DNA of 64,000 nucleotides from Polytrichum commune (GCA_950295325.1 OX485807.1:12799001-12863000); one strand, 5' to 3'; shown: positions 11,310 through 24,483, counted from the stretch's first letter. Notes: generated by a model from the sequence alone, not told the origin. Numbers and translations: made by a program.

Positions 11310-13230
11310 CAAGTGGTTTTTGTTGATTGAGTGGGAAAGGCAATAGGCAGGTAGAGATGGTTACAACTTCTCACGGTTGAACGTCCCAACAACTCCACTA
11401 AAGGACAAGGGCTATATATCAACAATAGGTGGAGATTTTTGGGCATTGTCTTAGCAAGAGATGTAGGAGAAATATAGCTAGTTAAGTTTATAGCAATGCA
11501 CGGAAGTCAATGTTGAGCTTTACCTTGATAAATTGAGTCAATGAACCGTAGGAGAGTGTTATTAACGTGAAGAGATCGTGAGAGTATGATGGAGTTAACA
11601 TTGCAAGGTCAAACAAAATATACTTAGAGAGTGATGCTTGCGACATGGGAGAAAGGAAGTCATGAGAGAGAGAGATCATAGGCTATCAATACAAGAATCA
11701 AAGTCAGCATGAATGACCAAGTGTAGATTGCAATATAATCCCCTATATACAATATTTGTATAGAGAAAACAAATGTATTGCAATAAGGTTCAAGGTTTGT
11801 TGTGTAGTACTATAGGTTGATAGCCGGTCTGGCACAAAGTTAAATCTAAAAGTAAATGTTAGATTATTTGGAAAATGATAGGCACATTTTGCCAAAATTT
11901 CTTTAGTTTTACCCTACGTTTTTGCCAAAATATGGTAATTCTCACACTACACAAGCATATGTAGTGTTAATAATCCACTCTAGGGTATTACATAGAGGAG
12001 GGGTTCACATTATATTCCAAGTTGTCCGTAGTCATCGCAAAGAATATGGGTCAACATGACATTGCAAGACTATATATGTACTCGGAGCTTGGTCTACGTC
12101 CTTAATAAATTTTTGGACCTCAATTCCACATAGACAATGCACTTATTTGGAATTGTGTTCAATTGGAGAAAGTTGGCACATGCAACAAAGTACTATGCCC
12201 AGGACTAACTTTGTGTTTTGAGAATTTTGTGAAAAATATATTAACAAATGTCAGCAAGCCTTTTCAAGAAGTGAGGAAATTTGAAGAGAAAATGTGTTAT
12301 GAACATATTTTGGAGCTTGATTATGCTACAAATAATTTCTTTGGAGTTGTGCTAAAATAAGAAAACTTATGCAATCAAACATAGTACCACCTCCAACAAC
12401 AACCAAAATCCAATTTGAAGTTGTTGTACAAAAGATATGGACAAATACATGCAAGAGGACTACCGAGGCTCCATCTCTCAAGTTTACAAATCCCACATGA
12501 ATTGTAGACACCTCATGGGGAGGAATTATATACTAAAACTTACTTCTAATATAATATGTAATGCAAACACCTTATACCTATTGGATGGAGATTTGTGAAC
12601 TAGTTGAAATTACAAAAAAGTCATCGGGAAAGTGTTTGAGTATTTGAACTTATTATTTTGAAGAGCCGGATTGGCTATCAACCTATGGTAGTATCCCAAT
12701 GTACCAACAAATCATAGCATGGAGACAAGGCATTAAGGTTTGCAAATAACATGGCAACAAAATAAAGAAGACGACAACCCATTGTTTGATGTTTGGGAGG
12801 TCCTAGGAAGTGTAGGCCACTCATTTGAATGCTATGGGATGTTATGGTCCCAAGATACACTTAAATCCATAGGCTATGAGCGCTTAGGTGCCAATGTATA
12901 TATGTGGATGAGGAGTCTTCCAATACATGTCTTCTTTTTCTTTTGGCACAATTGAAAATTCAATTGCACAAGAGTAACCAAAATACAACCAAACTTGGGT
13001 GACGCAACGCAACCCAAGTGGAGATCAAGAAAGTCTTCCAATACATGTCTTGATTGGAGTATATATTCTCATTTGTCACGAATCAAAGCACATGCACTAC
13101 CTTAGTGCGAGGTGTAGGTTTCAATCTTGATCCAATGTACTTCACACTTTGTTCATTTTAGAAATTGTCCTATCAATATTGGGATTCCAGCATTGAGACT
13201 TTGTTACACTCTTGTAATGCCTATTGCGTG
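11310..13230. other. Intergenic, no gene seen
   Basis: AT-rich sequence with frames below 75 codons and no recognisable motif. The words GTCTTCCAATACATGTCTT recur at about 12917 and 13034, indicating a small local duplication. Confidence 0.4.
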
Positions 13231-13239
13231 TAAGCATGG

Positions 13240-13480
13240 TAAAGTGGACCAAAAAATGCTCCAGTGTAGTCTTTTTGGTCAAATGCTTAGAAGTAGTAGC
13301 AAGATGTTGTTTAAATTGGATTTTTTTTCATTTACCCCTTTATTGTTGTCTTTAGTGCTAAATATAATATATCAAGATCAGATTTTCAAAATTCATAATT
13401 CAAAGTAATGCTCAAAAACGAATGGCTCAATTTGGTTTTAGATGTAGATTTCATGATTATAAAATTTTTGAACTAGGAAT
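13240..13480 (+). repeat. Dispersed repeat R2, copy 2
   Basis: Shares AAAAAATGCTCCA, TTTTTGGTCAAA, GTAGCAA(A/G)ATGTTGT and TGGATGTAGAT or TAGATGTAGAT words, in the same order, with 2700-2950. Confidence 0.6.
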
Positions 13481-14203
13481 TGATGATTTTACATGATTCA
13501 AAAAGACTCCAAAATGGTTAGAGAGGGTTCTTCAACCGCTTCAACACGTGCTTATAGATTTTCTCATGTTGATTCATGATATGCTATGTATCTTAACCCC
13601 TAATCACTCAAGTTGTTTATCTTCAATTCATCAATCGATTGAAAGCTGTGAATTCCCCTGTGGATTCTTGTTCTCAAAAGACATTTCACCTTAGTAGAAA
13701 GTTGCGAATGATGATGTTCAGTTCACATCCATTTACGGTTGTAATATTCCAAAATCGTTTGGAGCTTCATGATTCAAATTTGAAGGAGCTACACTTCAAA
13801 ACTTCATAAACCAAGGACATGACATAGTTGAAAGTCCAAATTTTGTGAAATTGTCACAAAATTATGTGCTTTCAATCTATGGAAATTCTACAAACAAAAC
13901 AAACCACATGCGAGAGTTATAACAAAACTTTTCACTTTTAGTACAAAAGTTTACAAAGAAACCCAACTCACCCAAAAAAGCATGAAGAAAAACATAATTA
14001 TTGATTTTTCAAGGCAATGAAGTTACATTATATGTAGAAAAGGTGTTCCTACGAAAGCTTCAATTTATATCTCAATCCATTCAAACTACCCCTCCTATCC
14101 ATAGCCTCAAAGTCAAAAAGTGATCACTTTTGATTCCTTGGTTATTTAGGAGTTTTGGAGGATTATGTAACAACTTGGACATCTCTTTATATTCACATAG
14201 TTT

Positions 14204-14227
14204 CCCCCCCCCCCCCCCCCCCCCCCC
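14204..14227 (+). repeat. Poly-C run of 24
   Basis: An uninterrupted run of C eight bases before the left end of the MITE at 14236. Run length is prone to sequencing error. Confidence 0.9.
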
Positions 14228-14235
14228 TCTCCTAA

Positions 14236-14821
14236 GGGGTTGTTTACACTAAGGACCACGAAGTCGTCCCAAGGCCCTGTAAAATTTGTGATTAGCCGTT
14301 GAACTCGTCCTAGGACCACTTCGGGTTACACCAAGAAAAAATGGTCAAAGTGACCATGGAGTTTGAGGCTACTATAATACATATTTTAAGGCCTAGTATA
14401 TTATCCACCGACATGGTCCAATGGGTTTTGCGGTGGGGGAGGCAAAACATTTGTTTTCGTAGAAAAAAAAGTCAAGGGCCCATGGCAAAGAAATATCTTT
14501 ATAATTATATTTGAAGAGCTTTTTTTGGGGAAGAGAAGAGAAGATTCTTTTTTGGGGAAAAAAAAGAATTGTCACATTTGATTAGTTTTTTCAACACTAC
14601 CCTTTTTGGACATATATTCCAAAATCCAGCACATTCACTTTTTGGTGCATGGTCATTCCTCTTGGTCCACATTTGGTTTACACCTAATGAGGGGCCCAAA
14701 GGCTTTGTAAATTGTTTTGTTTTTTGAGAAATCGGACATGGGAATTGGACCCTGAAGTCTGACCATGGAAAAATTCCATCTTCCAGTGTCCAACTTCATG
14801 GTCCATATTGTAAACGCGCTC
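14236..14821 (+). mobile_element. PIF/Harbinger-like MITE, 586 bp
   Basis: Flanked by TAA on both sides (14233-14235 and 14822-14824). The left end reads GGGGTTGTTTACACTAAGGA and the right end is its imperfect inverse, ending TTGTAAACGCGCTC. Subterminal motifs around GGTCCACATTTGGTTTACAC and CATGGTCC recur in the copies at 46820 and 52673. It has no coding capacity. A 3-bp TTA/TAA target duplication is the hallmark of PIF/Harbinger (Tourist) elements. Confidence 0.8.
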
Positions 14822-14839
14822 TAAGTGTCACTCAAAGTG

Positions 14840-15980
14840 CTCAATCACCTAGATGTTCAAATGAGCTAGTATATTATCTTGGCTACCTTATTCCTTCAAA
14901 TTGTGTTCAAATTGTCAATTGGTGATTTTAATACAAAGAGCAAGGGGGCATATTATAAGTTATGCAGTGGCAACTGCTATCCGTATTGGTAAACAACATC
15001 AGTTTACCATCATATCATCTTTACAACACCAACATCACCTTAACCCTTCACTTCCTAGAGTGTATTGTGATTTCATTACATCATTTAAAACGTAAGCTTT
15101 CTAGAGCCCAAATTTTATTTTATCTAAAGGAAAAGTTGTTGCTAATGATTTTAGGATCACATCAATATAGTAGCAATATTAAGTATTCTTCATAAAATGC
15201 TTATCGTGATAAATATAGTATACATAATAGAAATTAGAGTCCAAACTTTCAAGAATACATTATCATGAACAGACATACACTTTGAGGTAAGAAAAAGTGT
15301 CCATAAAAAATTGACAATTCTCAATCAAAATAATATTAAATTACTATATATATAGTAATCTATCATCAAAGAGAAAACTTAGTTCACTCTCAACTTTAAA
15401 ATTTTCTTGTGAGCAACCATCTTGTTAATATTGGAATGGGATCAATTCCATTTGCCAAGAAAATTTCACGAGAAACACAATGATGTATGTTGTAACCTTC
15501 CTGGCACCTTTCTTTTGAATGAATTTGCCTTTAAGAGTCATCCATAAGCTGAAAATGGTCTCTCAGGAAATTAAGGGTTAATATCATCAGTATCCACGAT
15601 TCACTAACATGGTCATTGCTTGTGGCACAAAACAACATTCAACAACCTCGAATTTATGGATTCGGACAAGTTCGCTGTCAAGAATGTCACCAATTGCAAA
15701 TGCTCAAGTAATAACCCAGGCTTATTATATGGTCAATGAAAACTGAATCTACATTTAAATGCAATAATCCTACCGAATGTGGCCGGTACGGTGGACATCC
15801 AGAGATTCCTCAGCTCAACCTGCGACCTCAATATCCCAGTAGCCAAATCTCCACAGTCTAGATCCCTTCACTATTATTATCATAAAATTAACACTATACT
15901 TTGACAAATCAAAATTCCTCCCGGCCTGCACTCCCCTGCCAATTAAGACACTAAATCACAGGAGATCGCACAAACGATGT
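14840..15980. other. Intergenic, no gene seen
   Basis: AT-rich flank downstream of the germin-like gene. It probably holds that gene's 3' UTR next to 15990; no clear polyadenylation signal could be chosen. Confidence 0.4.
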
Positions 15981-15989
15981 GTCTGAGTC

Positions 15990-17236
15990 CTAACCAAAGT
16001 AGCGAGGAACCGAGCCCTTGATGCTCTTCACTGTCTTGGCATTGATGCCGAACGACTTCTCCAGAACGGCGCTCGGAATGCCAGTCTCAAACACTTGGTT
16101 TGCAGTCATAAAGAACCCCGGGCTTTGTGAGGTCAGAGTGTTGAACGTGATGGCAGTTTCATTCCCAACGTTGAGCTGGAAATGCTGGGTTCCCTTTGGG
16201 AAGATGGTGAGGTCCCCAACCTGCAGGGTGGAAGCATACAACACATCGTCGTCACTGACGAAGCCCGTGTAGATCGATCCCTTCACCACAAAGAGGGTCT
16301 CTGCTGCGAGCGGGTGGGTGTGGACGGGGAGGACGCCACCAATGCCAAAGTCGAGTCTGAGGTGCGAGATGCCTTGAGTGTTCACCCCTGGAAACTCAGT
16401 CACAGTTGCCAATGTGAAAGAAGCATTCGTGCCAGTGATGGAAGGATCGGAAGCTGGTGGAACATCATGGACAGCACACAATGTCAGGGGCTCATGTTTT
16501 GCACCAAAAATAATAAGGTGAGTTTTTTTCTTTCTCCTCTTTTCTTATCTGCCATGGTAATGAATGCCCTCCTTGTGATCTAAGTCCATTGTTTAGGAAA
16601 CATTTACAGCATGTCTTCAACTTAAAATCTAGATAAACCAAACAAGAAGCCATGTGGCATTCTTCATTGTGACTTGTGCAGCCCAGATACTCATAAAACC
16701 AAAAAAAACAAAACACTGTAACGTCCCACTATCGGAGATTGCAGTACAGGGAAGTGTTTAGTCAAGAGAAATGTGCAGCTAACTGCTGATAATTGACTGG
16801 TGTAATCTCTTGAATTTCAATACTACTTAAGTGAGGATCAACTCCACAAATTGATTAACGGGTACGTATGCCATGGTTGTGCACTGGTGCTTATCAAGGC
16901 TGACATTAGAGCAATCGTCCGCAGCTTCAAGTAAGATACTTATAAAACACATGGACCTTGAGTTATCCATAATTGCGGCAATTAATTACCATAGCCAGCC
17001 GGCCCGCTTCGAAGACCCGTGAACAGGAAGTCCGCCGCGGTCACATTCGATCGCGATTTGCAGGGGTAGCCATTCACACGTGGTGCATTCGCAGAGAAGT
17101 CAGCCACACAGAAATCTTGCAAGGGGTCAGGATCGGAAGCGTGAACCAACACTTCATGATGCGCAAGCAGGCAAGAGAATGCCAAGAGGATCATCACCCA
17201 AGTGCCGCGTCCGTTGAGCTCATGCACGCTCTCCAT
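15990..17236 (-). CDS. Germin-like protein (cupin), 2 exons, 236 aa
   Basis: Exon 1 is 17236-16990 (donor TATG/GTAATT, phase 1) and exon 2 is 16453-15990 (acceptor CCACCAG, stop TAG); they join in frame as [13 protein letters not shown]. The protein starts with a secretory signal (hydrophobic residues 15-24, small residues near 33). It carries the two conserved germin cysteines (FCVAD, YPCKS) and possible N-glycosylation sites (NVT, NAS). Both germin boxes are complete: [15 protein letters not shown] (His127, His129, Glu134) and [16 protein letters not shown] (His173). These four residues bind a metal, usually manganese, in germins. Length and the single intron fit the family. Germin-like proteins are apoplastic, and some have oxalate oxidase or superoxide dismutase activity; which applies here cannot be read. 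The intact frame and splice sites suggest an active gene. Confidence 0.93.
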
Positions 17237-17405
17237 AGCTGAAAGTCAAACAGTCGCAACAACGATCAATGGACCAAAGTCGAGTTCTGAGTGAGACTTT
17301 AGATCCTCCAATGACTTTCAAATGAGCTGCCGATATGGCTTGGAGAGGAAGAAATCGAGAACAAGTGAGGAGTACGAGATGAACTGACTGTATATTACCA
17401 CAGGT

Positions 17406-17413
17406 TTTATATA
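17406..17413 (-). promoter_or_regulatory. TATA box of the germin-like gene
   Basis: TATATAAA on the minus strand, about 170 bp upstream of the start codon, so a 5' UTR of about 140 nt would follow. Confidence 0.6.
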
Positions 17414-17449
17414 CATAGCAGGTCTTGAACTGCTGAAACCAGGACAGTA

Positions 17450-19454
17450 CTAGTGTGTGCTAATAGCTTGGTGCATGAATTTCCTAGTTAACAGGAGGAG
17501 CTTTCCAGGGAAGTGTCCCTCATCACATGCGCACATGAAGTCATAAACCGAAATTTCTAAGCAACCGAATGTGGTGGCCATGTGTGCGTGTCCCTGTAAC
17601 TAATTTTATTAGAGTCAAAGATTATGTTTCGGAGTGTGCTTTTCCCCCTCAGCATGCCGGGCCAGGGCTAGATGGCCTATCTCTTTGAGCTGGGCCCATA
17701 CCGTTATAACCAGAGGTGAAAACGCAGGCCATTCTATTATAGCGTTTATATTTCTTTATTATTTGGGAAATCTGACCCCAAAATCAGAATTAGAGGTGTC
17801 GAATTAGAGTAGGGAACCCTGCTTTAGATGAATAAACCACATGCCTATGGAGATGGAGATCGTGTTTTTACTAGACCTCTTTTACCTTGGTAATAGGGGT
17901 GGGGGCCTAGCTCAAAGGGGTGGTTGTGTAGCCTTGGCCCTCCACATGCTAACTCTGAGACTTTGGTTATGAAGGGAAGCAACCTAGAGTTACATTTCGG
18001 TAGTCAATCTAATTTAATCCTACAATTGTGAAGAACTGTAGAAATTATTCCTTAAATTGTGAGTGAATCTTCACAAGTCTCGCTTCTGGGTTAGAGACAA
18101 GTGGATCAAAGGCTCATAGGGAATTATTATTTCAGACGAGCGTTCCTCTCCTTCATCCAAAGATAATGTTATGAAATTGTCTTTAAGTCAGTGGCCACCT
18201 TTTTAGATGCATTGCAAATCAACTTCAGCTTCAACAATCCCAAATGATTCTATTGGGACACATGTGGAATAAATTGACTACAAATCTAAAAGGTGATTGT
18301 TTCTAAGAGTGACACTTTCAAGAAAGTAACAAAGCCAAGACACATTCAAAAATTCAAAAAAAATTCAAAAATTCAAAAATTCAAACAAAAACTCCATGGA
18401 TCCACAAAATTGTGAAGACAATTAAACAATTAAAAGTCTACATAGGTTCATAATTTTTTTAAGGATTTTTTATTGCCCACCGGGGAGGTCCAATACTACA
18501 TTGAATCTCCCATTAAGCGTGTGTGGTACTAATTCCCAAAACATGCACTAACTTATTTACCAAGTCTCAAAATTAGCGATGTCTAAATTTTTTACTAACC
18601 AAAATTAAGTTCATAAACACATGCTCACTTATTATACATTTGAAGAAAATTAATGCATGCTTGAAGGTGCTTTGAAGCTTGAGATCACAACTCTAATTAT
18701 CATTCTCGATTGTGCACCAGCAACAACAACTACATGCATTGAAAATAGGCATGGTAGCATTGCTACGCATAGAAATTTGGCAAAAAAAATGGCGAAAACA
18801 TTTTGGGTTCCCAAAGGCACTATTATCCAACCCTCACTAAATGGGATAATCAGTGTAGTGGATACTTGGGTGAGAATTGTCACAAATTCAACATTATAGT
18901 AGGTGAGAGTCTTTTATTAAATGACTCTATTTTTCTTGCACCGCCTCGTCAAGCAGGCTAATGCTAAATTAGCCATTATGATTAGCCAAATTTAGTGCTC
19001 TTCATAGATCATTTTTACATCCTTCTTACACGTCTACTTTGATTGGTCAAAGTGGTGTTATGTTTTGTACTTACTTTAACATATGATTGATCGTTTTTAG
19101 TTTTGACTTACTTAATGCACCGTCGCACTCAATGCTCCTTTTTGATGGGTCCACCTTCATTTCATCTGATGAGTTACTTGTTTTTTGTGCCTTTCAATGT
19201 GATGGACAACATCAAAAACTACCTTTCAAATGACGGGTTGAGAAAATCTTAATATTTCATACAAAATTAAAGATCAAATCATATTCTTTCAAGAATAAAT
19301 GTAGAGAAATTTGAACTTCTTACAATATTTAGTCCAAACCAAGAATTCTCCAATCCCTTAGATGCTTGCACATGCATGACGAGTAATAAACACCAAACTA
19401 GTTGGAGGAAAATGAAGAGCCTCCCATCTAGCCGTGACCGTAGATTTGTGATCA
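17450..19454. other. Intergenic, no gene seen
   Basis: The first few hundred bases probably include the germin-like promoter. A low-complexity stretch of iterated ATTCAAAA lies at 18345-18390. No coding exon is recognised. Confidence 0.4.
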
Positions 19455-19467
19455 TTGCTTTTCTCGT

Positions 19468-20046
19468 CAGCGACGCTATCTTGTGAGCGATGAGCGGTGA
19501 GCGGTGAGCAGAAAATTTGAAATTTTTGAAAAAAAATTGATTTAAAAAAAAAATCAGAATATTTGACTTAATTCTTACACCGAGTAGGACTCTTCGTATG
19601 GTTTCTTTACAAATATGACTAAAAGTAGATGGTACGTTTAACTGTGGATGGTGCCTATAACCGTGGAGTGAAAGAAATTATAAACTTTTGAAAAAACCAT
19701 CCATAAAAAGAAACGGAAGAAAACGAAAAAACAAATTTAGAAAAAAAAATTCCAAAATAATAGGGAACATAAAATAAGGGATAAGAATGTAAATTAAAAT
19801 TTTAAGTATTTATCCACGAAAACTCAAAAAAAGGAAAACAGATAATAAAAAAAATGATTTTTTTTTGTCAAGGTCCTTTCGGATCCGAGACAAGAATATT
19901 CTATAGTCACAATTGAGAATAAAAAATAGAGAAAAATGGTCATAGGGTCTATATCATACATTTCATTGAAAAATTTGAAGAATAAAAATTCAAATTTTTT
20001 GCTCACGGCTCATTGCTCACCGCTCACCGCTCACAAGATAGCATTC
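19468..20046. mobile_element. Mutator-like MITE, about 570 bp
   Basis: Inverted ends at 19475-19530 and about 19990-20042 share GCTATCTTGTGAGCG and a run of GAGCGGTGAGCGGTGAGCA, then continue as AAAATTTGAAATTTTT-like sequence. The word TTGCTTTTCTCGT flanks both sides exactly (19455-19467 and 20047-20059); a 9-13 bp duplication points to Mutator-like elements. It holds no open frame. A single similar end (minus strand) lies at about 62703-62738. Confidence 0.7.
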
Positions 20047-20302
20047 TTGCTTTTCTCGTGATCACATGTGTACAATTTTTGCACACTTTTGCAACTTGTT
20101 CTCAAAACCCATGGTGAGTTAACATGAAATTCCTCACATGTAGAGCATTTCATATAACCATGTGTAGGCCCACTATGTGGTCTCACATGCATGAGCCATT
20201 TCTTGCCAATTATTTTCAAAGATGACCTAAACCTCCTTTCATATGTATATGCATGAGCCCTTGTAGGTGAAGTTGTTGAACTTCTTCGGAGTCGAATAAA
20301 CC

Positions 20303-20714
20303 CCTGGAGAGTGCACTTAAAGTTAAGATTAGGAATACACGTGAGTGCGTTTTAATGGCATACCCCCTACATTACTTGGCCTTAAATTAGTTTTTAAATT
20401 AAGACTTTTTAAGTGCCAAATCATTACGTATATATCTATCACTTGGTATAAATTTCAGGACGAAAAGTTCTTAAAAATTATTAAAAAAAATGATAGAAGT
20501 TTGAACTAAAATGAGTTTTTTTTGCTTCAAAAATAAATTTAAAAATATTTACAATTGATTATTTTTCAAAATTTATACAACAAGAACTTTAGATTGTGTT
20601 TAACAACTTCATATTTTTTGTACAATTTTTAGATGATTTTTTAGTACATACATAGGGGGGTCAAAAGTACGCACTCACGTGATTCCTAGTCTTAACTTTA
20701 AGTGCACTCCCCGA
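20303..20714. mobile_element. Mutator-like MITE, 412 bp
   Basis: Flanked by the exact 9-bp duplication GAATAAACC (20294-20302 and 20715-20723). The inverted ends share GAGTGCACTTAAAGTTAAGA, then TAGGAAT and CACGTGAGTGCG, over more than 40 bp with few mismatches. No coding capacity. The 9-bp duplication suggests a Mutator-like origin. Confidence 0.82.
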
Positions 20715-20954
20715 GAATAAACCATTATCAGAAGGTGAATGTTCACTGCTTAAAAATGGCTTGTTCGCTTGACTTTGTGATGCAATTTGTACAACCCATC
20801 CTTGATTGATTAAATTGTAAAACTATTGAAAATTTAAAAAAATAACTTATGTTAAAAATAACACAGAGTGAAATACCACTTTAATAAATAAAATTTTATA
20901 AGGTATTGTTTTTCTAATTAAGGTTTCCTGGCCGAGAAGTGCGTGCTGTGCTAT

Positions 20955-21065
20955 TGTTGAATTTGAGAGGTAACTGGTTCAGTTAGAGCCTGAATGTACA
21001 GAATATTCTTCAGTTTAATGAAGAAAAACCGAAAGATGTCAACATGTAACCGGTTGAGATCTCGA
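20955..21065 (+). repeat. Dispersed repeat R3, copy 1
   Basis: Shares AATGAAGAAAAACCGAAAGA and TGTCAACATGTAACCGGTTG with 33935-34110, 36935-37110 and 37912-38115. The family is marked by ACCGGTT words. Not a family I recognise. Confidence 0.65.
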
Positions 21066-21939
21066 CTGAAAAGAATTGCCTGGGCACTTGCTGCTAGGTT
21101 ACCTTCTGGCCTATTAAAATTGGTGTATCTAGTCTTCAGTGTAGTGTGGGTGGCATTCAGTGTAGTGTGTCACAAATCACGTACAGAACTCTGAGTGGTT
21201 GGGTTTGGGATTGTCTGTATGTGAAGGCTCCTGGAACTTCAGACACAGACGTTAGGGCGAGAGGGAAGTGTTGTGCAAGGCGCTTACTTCTCGGCTGTCC
21301 GTTTGAAAAAGACAGCCTCCCATGGCATGTGTGTAGCTATAAGTAGCAATCTCCTAAAGTTGTCGAGTATCACTTGGCCTTCAAAGCATTACCAAGTGAG
21401 TGTGATGAAGGCTCCTTCTTGCACTCGTCACGAAATGCATGTAAAGATCGTGAATCAATCTTGCCCCTTGCCAATCAAATCTAATCTATGGTGTTTTCAC
21501 ATCCATTACACTCAATGGTATTGACCAAATAGAGTTTGGAGCAATTTGTGAATTGAGTGGTAAAAACTAACCAAACATTTGTCGAGGAATGTGCTTGCAA
21601 AATGGTTTATGCAGTGGAATCTATTGACTTTTATGGAACTTTTTATCTTTCTGAGATACGGTGGTTCCATCATTTATTAGCTATCCAGTTAGTAGTAAGT
21701 ACTTACTTGCCCCTTTGTCCCTACGCTTGCTCAACACTTACTTCTCCTACAGTCAACACTTTAGTGTAGTGTACGGAACAACCCTCACTTGGACTATTTT
21801 CAAAAACCACCTCTTGAGGGTAGGCCTAACACAAAACCGGGAGACCATGGCACTCCAAAGTCTCACAATGGTTGATTCTTTCTATTTTATCATGTGTGAG
21901 GATCCCGCATGAATAGAAATTCATTGAAATAGCATTTGG

Positions 21940-22097
21940 TTGAGGGCCTGCTCACACATGACTTTACACTGCACTCAAGGGCCCGTCATCACATTGCATG
22001 ATTTTGGAAGTGTCTTGGGATGGCCTTTGAACACTTCTTTTGGGCTCTCACAATTTCATGGTCATGGCTCTTGGCTCATGTGTGAAGTGGCCCTCAA
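21940..22097. mobile_element. Small MITE, about 158 bp
   Basis: Ends are inverted: TTGAGGGCCTGCTCACACAT on the left and, read on the minus strand, TTGAGGGCCACTTCACACAT on the right. No clear target duplication. Related end sequences (GAGGGCCACTTCACAAATGA) occur near 45077. Confidence 0.6.
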
Positions 22098-22149
22098 TGT
22101 CATGTACACTATTCGCGAAGGGCCTAAACTAGATGACCTAGAGGTCTCA

Positions 22150-22680
22150 AAGTGTTGCCTCTACTAATTGCCAACATGATACTATTTGTTGACATAAGTA
22201 ACATTTTAAAGTGATAAATTATTTACGTTATAGCATTTAGCATTGCACATTGGGATGCTTGAGATGGTAGTCTTGTGTTTCAGTATGCAAGGGGAAGATA
22301 TTATTGAGCATACTAATAGAAAGTGTCGTTGTTTACTTTTTAGAATGCAAGAGGAAGATGTTCTTGAGCATATTAATGCCAAGTGTCATTTGTGGACTTG
22401 TAGACCATTGTGTAATATAGGCATGCACCTCATAACACATATGGAACATACTCATGCCAAGATATTTGTAAGTACACTTGAACGCCAAGTGTCATGAGGT
22501 GACACTAATGATGAAGTTGTTGATCATTAGTGTAACCTAGCATATGCCTCAAAATAAGGTAAGTGACACTATTACACATGTGACACTAAATACCATAAAC
22601 AATGTACACTGATTATTCTAATTAGTGCATGTTACTTTTCAAAGTTACGCAATGCAATAATGTCCTTGTAGTTAATGTTT
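22150..22680 (+). repeat. Dispersed repeat R6, uninterrupted copy
   Basis: Matches the reverse complement of about 49780-51620 over its whole length, except that the 50136-51369 foldback element is absent here. Shared words include CTAATTGCCAACATGATACT, GAAGATATTATTGAGCATAC, GATGAAGTTGTTGATCATTA and GTGTAACCTAGCATATG. The point matching the foldback insertion is about 22456-22460. No coding function is seen; an 84-codon frame inside it is open by chance. Confidence 0.75.
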
Positions 22681-22689
22681 TTCATTAGG

Positions 22690-24440
22690 CTTCAATAACC
22701 CAAGGAAACAACCCAGGGAACTAGGTCGCAAGGACAATTGAGCTAGTGTCTAATGTCACATTGGATTAAGGATTCTATTAACAAACTAGGTGTTTTACTT
22801 CTTCACTTCTTCTTTATTAAACCTAATCTTCATCTCATGGTTCATTGTGTTTTCTCAAATGTGTGTGATTCAATCCTATGTGTGTGTAGACTTCTATCAC
22901 TCTAATTTCATCCTCTAAATCCGTCGTGAAGCTCAAATGTAATGGCTCTAAATCAATAGTTAATGCCTCATAGTTAGGACAATGTCTAGGGAAATGTCTT
23001 TTGAGTAACTACATTGTCTTTTATTGCCATGAATTATGCTTGCAGTAATCTCAAATATAGTTCATTTTAATTAACTTACAATCATCATGGCAAACTTCAC
23101 AACTGTAATCACCACCTTTAACTTCAGTGGACCTAGCGACTTATATCAAGACTCAACCACATAGGTTAAGTTAGCATCAACACGTCATCAAGATAGGCTA
23201 TATCCTTTGTTCATATGCTCTTAGTCTATTTTGTGCACACAAATAAGCTGTAGGATTTATCCAACTACTTTGGTAAGGTACGTCTTTCTCCTTTTAAGGT
23301 AATGTCCTTGAGAACTTATAGCTTGCCCAAAGTAACCTCAAGTTTCATCACCATTGCATGTAGCCTCTATCTTTACCCGACAAAATGCAGTAGACCTAAC
23401 TCAGCTGTACTCTTCAGTATCTATCATAAGGTAATGTCTTCCATTCACTTGCCTATCTCCTACCATGGTGTTCACTTATCTCACTTTCAGTCTTTATCAC
23501 GGCTATGGCTTGTCGAACTTATTTAGTCATGATTGTGCCCATCGCAAGCCTCTCAATCTATACCACAAGGGAGTGGCTTTCCTTCTCTTGGTTACTCTCA
23601 ATCAAGTCTTGGCTATGGCCTTCTTCTTTCACTCAAGGCTAATTGCTTTACTTGAACTCTGTCAACTCATAAACTTCGGCTACTCAGCTATTCGCTCCCA
23701 TTCATACAAGCTATCGCCTTTCTTAAGGTTTTCAATCATCTTCTTTCTCCTTCTCTGTTTCACTTGGCTATATGCCTCTCATTCTCATGCAAGTATTATT
23801 TATCTCTTGACCTCCTACTGGTCATACCTGAATCACTCCGTACAGTTGATTGCATGTCCGGCCTATGACTACTTGCTAAACTCAATCACTTAGTATTGAC
23901 GATACTAAGTCAAGACTGCCTTTGAGTGGTAATAAGGCCCTGGTAATGCATATCAAAACTTGATGGATAAGGCTTGAGGGATAACACTTGATGAAGCTCA
24001 GTGGAAGCTTAATGGAAGCTCAGTGAAAGTTCCAAATTAATGTGAAAAAGCTTGTAATTCAAAATAATTACCTTTAAAATGTCATGTTAGGACAACCTCT
24101 CATGGCAAAGTCACAATCCTTGGTAACTATTATAGACACAGTAGTTGACATAATTGGTGGGGAGAGCCCTAAATGATCAATTAAAACTCTAATAATCTTC
24201 ACTTCGACAATGAATAAAATATTCATTCGAGCTCCGAAAATTATGAGAAAATTGGTTGCAGGCACGACTTGGGTTTGCTAATCATCTCGTAGGTAATCGT
24301 GTGTTTTCATATTTGTGCGAGAAGTGGGTGCGAGAGAAAAGTATCTTAAGAATTTTTGTGTACTCCCAATAGTTGACACGTTTAGAGGGCCGAGAACAAG
24401 TGGAAGGAGAAGTATTTTTTGCTCAAAATTTGCCGCAAAT
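22690..24440. other. Intergenic, no gene seen
   Basis: The stretch 23300-23900 is rich in C and T on the plus strand and so contains hydrophobic frames, but no recognisable domain, start context or splice structure. Confidence 0.4.
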
Positions 24441-24483
24441 TTTCTCTTCTCTGCTCTTCGCAAGTTTTGCTGACACCGCAGCC

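Noticed and set aside
16182-16583. 133-codon plus-strand frame
   Set aside because: It runs antisense to exon 2 of the germin-like gene.
20000-20042. CRISPR-like short repeats (GCTCACCGCTCACC)
   Set aside because: The repeats are contiguous, lack spacers and form the inverted end of a MITE in a eukaryotic sequence.
23302-23893. Hydrophobic open frames of 74 and 142 codons
   Set aside because: The strand is rich in C and T, which yields Leu, Ser, Phe and Tyr codons without stops. There is no start context, splice structure or recognisable membrane-protein family.
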